NCBI RefSeq assembly: GCF_009664365.1
Contig: NZ_CP044310.1
Span: 1,189,001-1,253,000, forward strand
Source: Paenibacillus xylanilyticus
GTDB taxonomy: Bacteria; Bacillota; Bacilli; Paenibacillales; Paenibacillaceae
Direction of reading: 5' to 3'
Length of the DNA: 64,000 bases
A program made the translations under genes and the position numbers. The notes under the pieces were generated by a model. The model saw only the letters and a program-made list of their open reading frames with translations. It had not been told where the DNA came from and ran no database searches. The number at the start of each line of letters is the position of its first letter. Position 1 is the stretch's first letter. Shown here piece after piece: positions 52,401 to 61,513 of the stretch.

Positions 52401-53534
52401 TTACTGGACAGCGGCAGGATGCTCCAGCGCCTGTCCCGCAGGGACATAGGCATGCCCGAGATCCCGGGCCACTGCCTCATACGTGATATGTCCATTCAGC
52501 ACGTTAACCGCGCTGCGAATGGATGCACTGCCGCGAATCGCGGAGGCTGCACCATGGTTGGCCAACTGCAGCGCATAAGGCATGGTGGCGTTGGTCAGCG
52601 CCAATGTGGATGTGCGCGGCACCGCGCCAGGCATGTTCGCTACCGCGTAATGTACAACACCATGCTTCACGTAAGTCGGTTCATCGTGGGTCGTAATATG
52701 ATCAATGGTCTCTACGATTCCGCCCTGATCAATAGCGACATCCACAATAACCGAGCCGGGTGCCATCGTTTTGACCATCTGCTCGCTGACAAGTTTGGGC
52801 GCCTTGGCGCCGGGAATCAGCACCGCACAGATCAGCAGATCCGCTTCAGCGACCGCAGCTGCGATGTTGGATGCGCTGGATACCAGCGTATGGATCTGGT
52901 TGCCGAATATGTCATCCAGCTGGCGCAGGCGATTCAGATTCAGGTCGAGGATGGTCACGTCCGCTCCGAGACCAATCGCAATTTTGGCCGCATTGGTACC
53001 GACCGTACCTCCGCCAATAATGGCAACCTTGCCGCGGCTGACGCCAGGCACGCCGGATAACAGAATGCCTTTGCCACCTTCCGTTTTCTCCAATAGCTGT
53101 GCCCCGATCTGAGCCGACATCCGTCCTGCCACTTCACTCATTGGGGTCAGCAAGGGAAGGGTGCCGTTAACTTCCAGAGTCTCATATGCAATGGCAGTTA
53201 CCCTGCTCTGAACAAGAGCCTTCGCCAGTTCCGGTTCTGCCGCCAAATGCAGATAGGTGAAGAGAATCAGTCCGGGACGAAAATAGCTATATTCACTCGC
53301 CAGAGGTTCTTTGACCTTGATAATCATGTCAGCTTCCGACCAAACGGATTGGGCCTGAGTCTGAATGACTGCTCCGGCCGCCTCATACTCGCTGTCTGTG
53401 AATCCGCTGCCCAATCCTGCACCCTGCTCAATCATGACTTGATGCCCTGCTCTGACAAAGTCAGCCGTTCCGGCAGGGGTTACGGCTACACGGTTTTCAT
53501 TATTTTTGATTTCTTTTGGGATACCGATTTTCAT
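52401..53534 (-). CDS. ald: Alanine dehydrogenase
   Basis: The 377-residue NAD-dependent enzyme converts L-alanine to pyruvate and ammonia. The start [20 protein letters not shown] is the family signature. The catalytic Lys75 (IIKVKEP) and His96 (LHLAAEPE) fall at the textbook positions when counted from the ATG at 53534, and [10 protein letters not shown] is the NAD-binding loop. GAGGTG lies seven bases before that ATG. It is divergent from a PucR-family gene, as ald and adeR are in B. subtilis, and provides alanine catabolism, for example during sporulation. Confidence 0.96.
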   Translation of the reverse strand: MKIGIPKEIKNNENRVAVTPAGTADFVRAGHQVMIEQGAGLGSGFTDSEYEAAGAVIQTQAQSVWSEADMIIKVKEPLASEYSYFRPGLILFTYLHLAAEPELAKALVQSRVTAIAYETLEVNGTLPLLTPMSEVAGRMSAQIGAQLLEKTEGGKGILLSGVPGVSRGKVAIIGGGTVGTNAAKIAIGLGADVTILDLNLNRLRQLDDIFGNQIHTLVSSASNIAAAVAEADLLICAVLIPGAKAPKLVSEQMVKTMAPGSVIVDVAIDQGGIVETIDHITTHDEPTYVKHGVVHYAVANMPGAVPRTSTLALTNATMPYALQLANHGAASAIRGSASIRSAVNVLNGHITYEAVARDLGHAYVPAGQALEHPAAVQ

Positions 53535-53667
53535 GCCCATGCACCTCGTCCATTTAATGGTTGTCAACTTATACTACAAGTTTATGACCTGAGTAACGGT
53601 TTTGCACCTTACTTAATGTCTATGTTTCAAGAGATTCAATCAACATTATGTCGAAAAGGGCTGTTCA

Positions 53668-53691
53668 GGACATTTGTCCATGAATTATAAT
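53668..53691 (+). promoter_or_regulatory. Palindrome and -10 of the adeR-like gene
   Basis: GGACATTTGTCC at 53668-53679 (arms GGACA/TGTCC) lies just before a TATAAT at 53686-53691 in the 189-base divergent region between ald and its regulator. No good -35 is visible, consistent with an activated or autoregulated promoter. Confidence 0.4.
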
Positions 53692-53723
53692 GTAAGAAAA
53701 AATAACATTACGAGGGATCGATA

Positions 53724-55394
53724 TTGAGAAATGATCGTGTGTTTACGATAAAGGATCTGTTGGCACGCCCTGTCTTTGCCAGAGCGCGTCTGGTTGCAGG
53801 AAGCGGGGGAACATCCCGTCAGGTTGGATGGGTTCATGTATTGGAGATTACCAACGTCTCTCCGTATGTCAGCCCCCATGATCTTATTTTATCCACAGGG
53901 CTGTGGCTTCAATCGGAAGAGGGGCGTGAAGAATATCTGCTCCAGCTGATTCATAGTGATGCGGCAGGATTGTGTGTGGAGTTTGGCACCAGCATTCATG
54001 GCATTCCCGAACAATTAATTGAACTGGCGGATAGACATCAGTTTCCGCTGATTGTATTCGAACAGCCAGTAAGGTTCGTGGAGATTACGCAGGATATTCA
54101 TGCGCTGCTCATTAATCATCAGCATCAGCTGCTGAAGAGTCTGGAGGCATACTCCCGTCAGCTGCAGCAGCGGACATTGCAGAGCACCGATATGTCTGCC
54201 GTACTCCATCTGCTTCATGAATATGCGGCCAAACCGGTTGTCTTTATTTCGTCCATGGAGCCAGGCAGCTTTGTCCCCGGTCTTCCCCCGGAGATGGAGC
54301 AGGCCATCTATACATGGTATGAACAGGAAGTAGAGCATTTGGATCTGAACGATTCGGATACCGAGCTATGGTTTCGCATCGATGAACAGCATACGCTGCT
54401 GTGTCATCCGGTGGTCTGCTTTGGTCAGGTATTCTCAGCTGTTGGCATGGTGGTGCATCCCTCTGCGCCAGTGGAATATCTTAAATTGCTGCTTGATTAC
54501 ACGGCGAAGGCGGCAGCCGCACTGACGCTTCGTTCCCAGTTTCTCGAAGAGAAGATGGTACGCAATCAGAATGAATTAATTCAGGACTTGATGAATGGTC
54601 ATATCCATCAGGAAGAACAGGCACAGACAAGGATGGGGCTCCGATTGCTGGTGAAGGGACAGTACTGGTTTGCTGGAGGAGTGATTGAGATTGAACATCA
54701 GCTGAGAGGGACCGGACGTGAACGGATGGAGGCGAATCATCAGGATATTCTGGTTTTGCTAAGATCCTTATTGAAGAAGAACAATCTGCCGAGCCTGATC
54801 ATGCTGAAGAATAACCAGGTCTACCTGTGCTGTGCCAAGGAAGAGAGTGCTGCCTCCACCTCCCATAAGCTGGTTAGATCCCTCGAAAGCATTATTGGAG
54901 ATGTAAAACGCTTTGCGAGCCGTAACCTGAAGCAGGTTGCGATATATGCCGGGTTTGGCAAAATTCGCAACCGCTTGACCGACATGCCGGACAGTCTTCA
55001 AGAAGCATATCAGGTTATCGAAGTTTCACGTTCAGTGAGTCGGATGGAACATATCTACTTTTACGAACGTATGGGTATATATCAAATGCTGAAGGCGCTG
55101 CCCCAATCCTTCCTTCAGCCCTTCGTGCAAGACCATCTTGGGGTGTTGATTGAATACGACCGTGCACATCATCTTCAGCTTGTGGAGACGCTTGAAGCCT
55201 ACTTGCGGAATTTTGGTTCCAAACGTGACGCTGCTGCCCAATTGTTTATACATCGACAGACGTTGTACAACAGATTGGAGAAGTTGGAAGAGCTGATGGG
55301 ACCGGATTATATGGACCAGGGGAGAAGAATATGCCTGGAGATGGCGCTGCTTGCTAACGCGATGATGGAGGATGAACAGACTCATCATTCCTGA
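53724..55394 (+). CDS. adeR: PucR-family regulator, AdeR-like activator of ald
   Basis: The 556-residue protein has an N-terminal PucR domain (residues about 8-125; TIKDLLARPVFARARLVAGS), a middle GAF/GGDEF-like region, and a C-terminal PucR-type HTH (about 495-550; KRDAAAQLFIHRQTLYNRLE). The start is TTG at 53724 with GAGGGAT upstream. Divergence from ald matches AdeR of B. subtilis, which activates ald in response to alanine; that role is inferred here from position and family. Confidence 0.85.
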   Translation: MRNDRVFTIKDLLARPVFARARLVAGSGGTSRQVGWVHVLEITNVSPYVSPHDLILSTGLWLQSEEGREEYLLQLIHSDAAGLCVEFGTSIHGIPEQLIELADRHQFPLIVFEQPVRFVEITQDIHALLINHQHQLLKSLEAYSRQLQQRTLQSTDMSAVLHLLHEYAAKPVVFISSMEPGSFVPGLPPEMEQAIYTWYEQEVEHLDLNDSDTELWFRIDEQHTLLCHPVVCFGQVFSAVGMVVHPSAPVEYLKLLLDYTAKAAAALTLRSQFLEEKMVRNQNELIQDLMNGHIHQEEQAQTRMGLRLLVKGQYWFAGGVIEIEHQLRGTGRERMEANHQDILVLLRSLLKKNNLPSLIMLKNNQVYLCCAKEESAASTSHKLVRSLESIIGDVKRFASRNLKQVAIYAGFGKIRNRLTDMPDSLQEAYQVIEVSRSVSRMEHIYFYERMGIYQMLKALPQSFLQPFVQDHLGVLIEYDRAHHLQLVETLEAYLRNFGSKRDAAAQLFIHRQTLYNRLEKLEELMGPDYMDQGRRICLEMALLANAMMEDEQTHHS

Positions 55395-55419
55395 TAATGG
55401 GGTGCACCCGAAGTGTAGT

Positions 55420-55701
55420 TTAGTAGTTTTTGCCGATACGACGGGATGGACGCAGCTCTGGCAGTATCGAACGACCGGACATGGAACGCCTGCCGCGAAA
55501 GAGTTTGGGTTGACCTGTTGAGGGAGCGAGTGATAAAGATGTGGGGGTTGCCAATCTGTACGGAGGCGACGTTTGAACAGAACGGCCCTTTGCCTCAGCC
55601 TCATGGGACAGAATTCCGTGTTCCTTCAACCAATCAGCCAGCTTTTCATGTTGGATTCCGAGTTGTCCGCTCAGATTACAGATATCGAGTTCTTTTCTCA
55701 C
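55420..55701 (-). CDS. Possible small protein, 93 aa
   Basis: A minus-strand frame opens at GTG 55701 behind AAAGGCGG. Its first 40 residues look like real protein (DICNLSGQLGIQHEKLADWL, helix-turn-helix-like), while the second half is Arg/Ser/Pro-rich. It overlaps a plus-strand frame (55446-55757) that looks less like protein. The family is not recognised. The remainder of 55702-56070 holds nothing I can name. Confidence 0.35.
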   Translation of the reverse strand: MRKELDICNLSGQLGIQHEKLADWLKEHGILSHEAEAKGRSVQTSPPYRLATPTSLSLAPSTGQPKLFRGRRSMSGRSILPELRPSRRIGKNY

Positions 55702-56070
55702 ACAAATCCGCCTTTCCTGCAATCAGTATGGTTTTGGAAGGGAAGCAAGGAGTTTGAGATCGGTAAGTGCTTATGTACTTCAGCAACAGGTTTTCGCAAA
55801 TGCGACTAGATTGGTGTGCTCGATGGGCGGAACAGTTAATTAAGTTTATGCAATGGAAAGATTATAGAAAATAAAGCGCATGTATCCCGTGTTAAACGTT
55901 TGCATGATGCTGTTCGGGACCTATCCATAATTTGGCTTACTTCGAGATTTTATCATTTTATAGGTTAGTGCGCGTCTCAAAATAGTCTCAATTTTGCAAG
56001 TGAATGGCGTATATTGAGCATTTGTATAAGGCTTAGCGTAAAGTACCAGTATCTAGTACGGAGGGCACAA

Positions 56071-58146
56071 ATGGGAAACAGTAGTGAGGTACAGAGCGAT
56101 AGACACTATGACCGTGGCAAACGTTTTGTAGGACGAGTCAAGGAATTAATGATTCTGGATCGCTGGTTTGACCATCCGGAAGCACCTTTGACCATTTTTT
56201 CGGTAACGGGTATGGGAGGGATCGGGAAATCCTCCCTGCTCTCGGAGATGTTATCGGTATCCCGTAGTCGGGGAGCTACGTCCATATGGATGGATGGCAG
56301 ATCCTGTGGTTCAACCCCCTCGGTCTTTCTGGAGTATCTGTCCTCGACATTGGGACTGGAAACGTTGGGGAGTGAGGGGCATCTCCGCCCACTTAGCCGA
56401 TTGAGTGAGACGTCGGTTCACAAAAGACTGGTCATTGCGGTGGATAACTATGAAGAACTTGCTTTGCTGGAAAGTTGGTTTATGGAGGTTTTCGTTAATA
56501 AACTCTCCTCCAGCGGGGTGCTGATCATACTGGCCTCACGATCCGAACCGGCTACGGCATGGCGAATGCATCCCCGATTGAGGCAGCACTTGGTGCAGAT
56601 GCCGCTTCAGCATTTCACGAATGAAGAAGTATCGGAGTACATTGCTGGTGCAGGACTTGTGAATATCAGCATGGCAGGCACGATTGCACGAATGACGGAC
56701 GGGCATCCGTTTGGACTTGCCCTCGCGGTGGAAGCTGCCGATCATCGGCGAAACGTACCTCTTGCGGAGTGGGCCGAACTGTCCTATATGATCAGTGCAC
56801 GCTTATTGCTCGAATTGACGCTTCCAAGTCTGCATCCCATGATTGAGGTGCTCACGCTGCTCGAAACCGCCAATCAGGAATTGTTATCCTCAGTTCTGCA
56901 AACGGAGGTGACGCTCGGCGAATACCTGGCGCTGAAGCGGATGTCGTTCATTCGCTCCGTTCCGGATGGCCTGGCACTGCATGACCTGGCCAGAGTACAT
57001 CTGCTTCGGGATTTTCGTCAGCGTGAACCGCAGCGGCTGCAAGCCATGCGGGTACGTATCGCGAGCTTGTTGCTGCCCCTGCATGCGCAGGCCGGACCAC
57101 ATGAACAGCGGCAGATTGCCCGGAGAATGCTCCTGCTCTGTCAGGAATCCATGCTTCAGCATCGCCAATATGCGGATGTATCCACCGAGGCCCTCTTTTC
57201 ACCGCTGGAGGTCATGCGAGAAGGAGACCTTCCCTTGCTGCACAGCTTATTGAAGGAATGGTGCGAATACAGTGTGGAGCCGTGGCAGGCTGAGCCTTAT
57301 CGCCCATTTCTGGATGAGCTGGCACAGCGTTACCCTGAAGGAATTGTGCTGATGCGTAATCAGAACGGGGAGCCAATTGCCATGTTTATTACGGTACTTG
57401 TCCACCGGGAGAGCAGTGAGATGCTGTTAAGATATTTCCCGGCGGAAATGGAAGAATGCTTTAGCCCGCAGGAACTCGCATGCGATCCGGATCAGACGGA
57501 TACTCATTTTGCCGTACTGGCTGCTGCCCGTGATAACGTACCCGGATATAGACGTGAAGAGCTCGTGGGCTACATGGCCCTGGACAGGCTGTCCCTCCTG
57601 GGTGATGGAGCAAGAGTCATGCTGGTGGCAACCAATCCGAATCTGAAGCTGTTTTTACAGAGCATCGGTTTTCGGATGAGAAGAACGCGTACACGTATCT
57701 GTGACCGATATGAGGATCAGGCTGATGTCATGGACCTGGATTTGCGTAATGGATTATTTGGAGAATGGGTAATGTCGTTGCTGAATCCCGAGAAACAAGG
57801 GAGCCGGTTGCCGTATGAAGCGACGAGTGAGGGAACGGAACGGATTACGTGGTCTGAGTCGGATTTGCGAAAAATGCTGGCGCATTTACACTCCCCGGGT
57901 GAACTGCAAACGTATGCTGCGCGGGTGAGTAGTGTGAGAGACGGGATACAGCTGCAGATGCATGTTCTGGATCTTCTGGAGGGGCGTGCACACGGAATTT
58001 CCCAGCAGGATCAGATGCTCCTCTATGCAGCTTACTGGACTCATGCGGGTAATCCAACGGCCGCAGCCCAGGCCTGCTCCATGAGCCGGGCCACGTTTTA
58101 CCGCCATCTGCGAACCGCGTTGATTCGTCTTGCACGAGTGTTATAA
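56071..58146 (+). CDS. STAND-type ATPase with possible GNAT-like region and HTH end
   Basis: The 691-residue protein begins with a short tail, then a STAND/NB-ARC-like ATPase: P-loop GMGGIGKSS at 47-55, Walker-B-like RLVIAVDNYEEL and a sensor-type LIILASRSEP. A helical arm follows. The region about 430-590 resembles an acetyltransferase fold (LMRNQNGEPIAMFITVLVHR, then LVATNPNLKLFLQSIGFRMR). The last 40 residues form an HTH (NPTAAAQACSMSRATFYRHL). CGGAGGG before the ATG at 56071 sets the start. STAND proteins are switches in signalling, transcription or phage defence; the ligand is unknown. Confidence 0.7.
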   Translation: MGNSSEVQSDRHYDRGKRFVGRVKELMILDRWFDHPEAPLTIFSVTGMGGIGKSSLLSEMLSVSRSRGATSIWMDGRSCGSTPSVFLEYLSSTLGLETLGSEGHLRPLSRLSETSVHKRLVIAVDNYEELALLESWFMEVFVNKLSSSGVLIILASRSEPATAWRMHPRLRQHLVQMPLQHFTNEEVSEYIAGAGLVNISMAGTIARMTDGHPFGLALAVEAADHRRNVPLAEWAELSYMISARLLLELTLPSLHPMIEVLTLLETANQELLSSVLQTEVTLGEYLALKRMSFIRSVPDGLALHDLARVHLLRDFRQREPQRLQAMRVRIASLLLPLHAQAGPHEQRQIARRMLLLCQESMLQHRQYADVSTEALFSPLEVMREGDLPLLHSLLKEWCEYSVEPWQAEPYRPFLDELAQRYPEGIVLMRNQNGEPIAMFITVLVHRESSEMLLRYFPAEMEECFSPQELACDPDQTDTHFAVLAAARDNVPGYRREELVGYMALDRLSLLGDGARVMLVATNPNLKLFLQSIGFRMRRTRTRICDRYEDQADVMDLDLRNGLFGEWVMSLLNPEKQGSRLPYEATSEGTERITWSESDLRKMLAHLHSPGELQTYAARVSSVRDGIQLQMHVLDLLEGRAHGISQQDQMLLYAAYWTHAGNPTAAAQACSMSRATFYRHLRTALIRLARVL

Positions 58147-58168
58147 ACGATATGGATCATGAAATACA

Positions 58169-58199
58169 GAAGAGGCTGGTCATAGACCAAGCCTCTTCA
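58169..58199. terminator. Bidirectional terminator
   Basis: GAAGAGGCT-GGTC and GACC-AAGCCTCTTC form a near-perfect stem. It overlaps the last codons of the sigma-54 activator gene. Confidence 0.75.
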
Positions 58200-59862
58200 T
58201 TCGGTTATAGAGCGTGGCTCTGGAGATGCCTAGCTGCCTGGCGAGTGTACGCTTATTGCCACCTGCCGAGATCAGACACTGACGCAGGAGATTCGCTTCA
58301 TATGAATCCAGCCTTTCCTGATAAGACAGGGGGCAGACTTCGAAGGATTCGCTCTCGTTTCCTTTTGCAATGGTATCCGGAGATTCGCTGGTTGATGAGA
58401 GTGTCGGTTGTACCGGTATGACATGCAGCAATGCAGTCTCATCTGTTGTGGACGATTGAGGCTGTATGAGTGAGGTAAGGGATTCCGGCAAATATTCCGC
58501 CTTGACCTCACCATCCGTTGTAAGAATGGTAATCCGCTCGATCACATTGCGAAGCTCCCGTACATTGCCTGGCCATTCGTAGCTGAACAGCAGCTTGAAT
58601 ACTTCGGGAGGAACGAGTTCAATGTGACGGTTATAGAGCAGGGAAAACTCTTGAAGGAACGTCTGGGTCAGTTCATATATATCTTCCTTGCGCATGCGCA
58701 AAGGAGGGATGATGAGATTGATGACATTCAGGCGATAGTATAGATCTTCCCGAAACTGGTTTTGGGCAATCATGCCAAGCAGATTCTGGTTGGTGGCTGC
58801 GATAATTCGGCAATTCGCCTGTTTCATGCGTGTTCCGCCAACGGGGAAGTAGCTCTTTTCCTGAAGGACCCGCAGCAGCTTCACCTGCAATTCCAGCGGC
58901 ATTTCGCCGATCTCATCCAGGAAGAGCGTACCGCCTTCGGCCAGTTCAATTTTCCCCTTTTTCCCTTTGGGATCAGCACCGGAAAATGCCCCTTTTTCAT
59001 AACCGAACAACTCACTTTCGAACAATGAAGCGGGAATGGCACCACAGTTGATGGCGATAAAAGGCGCGGATGGTGACTCGCGCAGGTCATGAATGGCTTT
59101 GGCAAACAACTCCTTGCCTGTTCCGCTCTCACCCAGTATGAGCACGGTGGCTGAAGTAGTACTAATCTTGCGTATGGTCTCAAGACACTGCTTAATGACC
59201 GGACTGCTGCCTTTGATTCCCGCGAACGGGTCGGAATCCGGACGCAGCCGCGCCACGGCCTTCTCCAGGTGCTGGACTTTGGATGTCATATGTAATAGTT
59301 CCTGATGCAGGCGGATTTCAGTTGTTATGTCCACTTCGGCAGCTACCGCACCCACGATACGTCCATCAAGAACCACTGGACGTGCATTGATGAGAGCGAA
59401 CAGATCCGGGCGGGGCTGGTGCTGTTTACGGTAGACCGTGTCGCCCGTGTACAGCGTCTTGAGCGATTGAAGGCGGTCAGGTGGGAAGAAGTCTGCTGCT
59501 GGCTGTCCGATGATGTCCTCTTTGTTAATCGAGAAAACACGCTCTGCATCCGTTGTCCAGTACGCCACCTTGGCTTCTTCATTAATCAGGGTAAGTGCTG
59601 TACCTGCCGTTTCAATGGTGGTTTCAAAATATGCCTCCATGAGGCGATGGGCTTGCAGCATATGCTGCAAAACATCAGTTACTTCAATATATCCAATAGG
59701 GGATCCTTCATCCTGGATCAACAGGTGCGGGCTTTCGCTAAAATAGGGAATGGCTTCGGGCAGTGCAGTAGACGAAGAAATAACAGGCAAATGACTACTT
59801 TCCTTCAGCCTACTCAGGTCTGTTCGCAGAAGGGACATTACGTCTGGGAGTAAATGCTTCAT
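58180..59862 (-). CDS. Sigma-54-dependent activator (RocR-like)
   Basis: The 560-residue protein has an N-terminal sensory part (1-75), a PAS domain at about 78-185, a sigma-54 AAA+ domain (GESGTGKE at 244-251, GAFSGA at 291-296 in place of GAFTGA, LDEIGE at 315-320) and a C-terminal Fis HTH (GGNKRTLARQLGISRATLYN). GAGGTG six bases before the ATG at 59862 sets the start; the frame runs 53 codons further without a site. It lies beside proline dehydrogenase and P5C dehydrogenase genes with sigma-54 promoters and is their likely activator. Confidence 0.92.
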   Translation of the reverse strand: MKHLLPDVMSLLRTDLSRLKESSHLPVISSSTALPEAIPYFSESPHLLIQDEGSPIGYIEVTDVLQHMLQAHRLMEAYFETTIETAGTALTLINEEAKVAYWTTDAERVFSINKEDIIGQPAADFFPPDRLQSLKTLYTGDTVYRKQHQPRPDLFALINARPVVLDGRIVGAVAAEVDITTEIRLHQELLHMTSKVQHLEKAVARLRPDSDPFAGIKGSSPVIKQCLETIRKISTTSATVLILGESGTGKELFAKAIHDLRESPSAPFIAINCGAIPASLFESELFGYEKGAFSGADPKGKKGKIELAEGGTLFLDEIGEMPLELQVKLLRVLQEKSYFPVGGTRMKQANCRIIAATNQNLLGMIAQNQFREDLYYRLNVINLIIPPLRMRKEDIYELTQTFLQEFSLLYNRHIELVPPEVFKLLFSYEWPGNVRELRNVIERITILTTDGEVKAEYLPESLTSLIQPQSSTTDETALLHVIPVQPTLSSTSESPDTIAKGNESESFEVCPLSYQERLDSYEANLLRQCLISAGGNKRTLARQLGISRATLYNRMKRLGL

Positions 59863-60147
59863 CCGTTTCACCTCGGGTTCGAGCATGATAATCAGAAACG
59901 ACACTTGTGTGCCATTACTTGCAATACGAATTGTTGCGCAGCTACAAAGTGATTTTAACGATAAAGAATGGTTAGCCCTATTATAGCGGCACAAATAAGT
60001 TGTGTATATATTTTTTGACATGAGGTGTAGGTGTTATAGGGAGGATTAAATAAAATAAAAAGTAATTAGTTTGGTATACGCTTACATACGAATATGTTGC
60101 TTCTCTACGCAACTGTTCCTAAATAGTTTGAGCATTTCAAGTCATAG

Positions 60148-60270
60148 GGAGGTGAAGTTATATGACACCAAGCTGGTGATTACTATTTTTTGAACATTCC
60201 TTAGTGTCTCAAATTTTGGACATTTCAATTTGGGGTTTCATATTTTTTAGACATTGCATTGTAGGAGGGA
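60148..60270. other. Intergenic region with three spaced GACATT-like repeats
   Basis: The 517-base gap 59863-60379 lies between the activator and proline dehydrogenase genes. It contains three loose direct repeats, TTTTTTGAACATT (about 60188), ATTTTGGACATTT (about 60213) and TTTTTTAGACATTG (about 60244), at roughly 25-30 base spacing. It also holds a five-codon frame (MTPSW) behind GGGAGGTGAAG. Meaning unknown. Confidence 0.3.
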
Positions 60271-60286
60271 GACTTGAGAGAGGGGA

Positions 60287-60327
60287 TAAAAAAACCATGC
60301 GGCCTGAGAAAAAAGGGCTCACATGGC
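60287..60327 (-). terminator. Terminator of the proline dehydrogenase gene
   Basis: On the minus strand CCATG-TGA-GCC pairs with GGC-C-GCATGG, followed by seven T. The stem is imperfect. Confidence 0.55.
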
Positions 60328-60379
60328 TCCAACGATTTGCTTCACTGCGGTCGATCGAACCAGGATAGGAGAAGTCTGA

Positions 60380-61303
60380 TTATCTAAACATGTTTTTGAC
60401 GACCATCCACAGATTGGCCGGCTTCTCGGCAAGGCGGCGAGTGTAATACGGATACCACATGGTTCCGTAAGGTACATAACAGCGAATGCGATAACCTTCC
60501 CGTGCAAGTCGTTCCTGTTCGCTCATGCGCAGCCCGTACAGCATCTGGAATTCAAACGCATCAGGGGAGATGCCACGGTCTCTGGCATACTGTTTGGTCC
60601 ACGAGATAATATGGTCATCATGCGAAGCGACCGCTGTGTAGACACCCTGATCCAGATGCTGGCGGATCATGGATTTGAATTGATCAATGACTTCGGAAGC
60701 ATTCTGATATGCTACGGCCGCGGGCTCTTTGTAAGCGCCTTTGACGAGGCGAAGCCGTATGCCTTCACGAATCATGTCCCGTGTATCCTGTTCGGTACGA
60801 TGAAGATAGGCTTGCAGTACCGTTCCCGTGTTATCAAGTCCTTCTGCATGCAGGCGGCGGACAATATCCAGCGTAGCCTGGGTGAATGGGCTGTCCTCCA
60901 TATCAATTCGGACAAACAGCTCATGCAGCTTCGCCTGTGCTGCCACGGATCGGATATTCCGGTAACCCTCCTCCGGATCGAGCGCAAGGCCCATCTGGGT
61001 TGGCTTCAGGGATACGTTGGAGTCTGCCCCTTGGCGAGCTATGCCTTCCACGAGTCTTATATATTCATCACGATACTGGGCAGCCTCGCTCAACCTTGTG
61101 ATGCCTTCCCCGAGATGATCCAGTGTGGCCATAATGCCTTTGTTGTTAAGGACCCGAATCTCCTCCAGTGCCTCCTCCAGTGTGCTGCCAGCGATAAACT
61201 TGCCTGCCAGCTTCTTGCCGTATTTGATGGACAGATTCTCCACAGCCTTATTGCCTGCAACGGTCAGCAGTGTTTTACGGTACATTTCCGTTCCAATACT
61301 CAC
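60380..61303 (-). CDS. Proline dehydrogenase
   Basis: The 307-residue monofunctional FAD enzyme (PutB/FadM type) oxidises L-proline to pyrroline-5-carboxylate. Landmarks are VSLKPTQMGLAL, RIDMEDSPFTQATLD, LRLVKGAYKEP and the C-terminal YVPYGTMWYPYYTRRLAEKP with the proline-binding Arg pair. GTG at 61303 with AAGGAGG upstream is preferred over the ATG eight codons before. A consensus sigma-54 promoter lies about 50 bases upstream, back to back with that of the next gene. Confidence 0.94.
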   Translation of the reverse strand: MSIGTEMYRKTLLTVAGNKAVENLSIKYGKKLAGKFIAGSTLEEALEEIRVLNNKGIMATLDHLGEGITRLSEAAQYRDEYIRLVEGIARQGADSNVSLKPTQMGLALDPEEGYRNIRSVAAQAKLHELFVRIDMEDSPFTQATLDIVRRLHAEGLDNTGTVLQAYLHRTEQDTRDMIREGIRLRLVKGAYKEPAAVAYQNASEVIDQFKSMIRQHLDQGVYTAVASHDDHIISWTKQYARDRGISPDAFEFQMLYGLRMSEQERLAREGYRIRCYVPYGTMWYPYYTRRLAEKPANLWMVVKNMFR

Positions 61304-61350
61304 GCCAGTTTCCTCCTTAGGGATCATGCTTCTTATAGCCGTTTAATGAA

Positions 61351-61365
61351 GCAAGAATCATGCCA
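61351..61365 (-). promoter_or_regulatory. Sigma-54 promoter of proline dehydrogenase
   Basis: The minus strand reads TGGCAT-GATTC-TTGC, with the -24 GG and -12 GC exactly 10 bases apart. It lies 48 bases before the GTG start. Confidence 0.8.
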
Positions 61366-61415
61366 GATCATTTATTTCCATTAATTTTATTAAAATATTC
61401 ATTCTTAATCGGAGT

Positions 61416-61431
61416 TGGCACGGATCTTGCT
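61416..61431 (+). promoter_or_regulatory. rocA: Sigma-54 promoter of the P5C dehydrogenase gene
   Basis: TGGCAC-GGATC-TTGCT matches the -24/-12 consensus with the 10-base GG-GC spacing. It lies 82 bases before the rocA ATG. Between the two promoters, 61366-61415 is AT-rich with a near-palindrome (ATTTTATTAAAAT). Confidence 0.88.
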
Positions 61432-61513
61432 ACATATATTGGGTGAGAGTGAAATAGCATGGTAAATCAGGCGAGCAGCCAGTGATTCCAACATCCTGAA
61501 GGAGGAATTATTC

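Noticed and set aside
52215..53060. 281-codon plus-strand frame
   Set aside because: Antisense to alanine dehydrogenase, whose catalytic residues are intact; Arg/His/Gly-rich shadow.
55446..55757. 103-codon plus-strand frame
   Set aside because: No ribosome binding site and little protein-like composition; the opposite-strand frame is slightly better supported.
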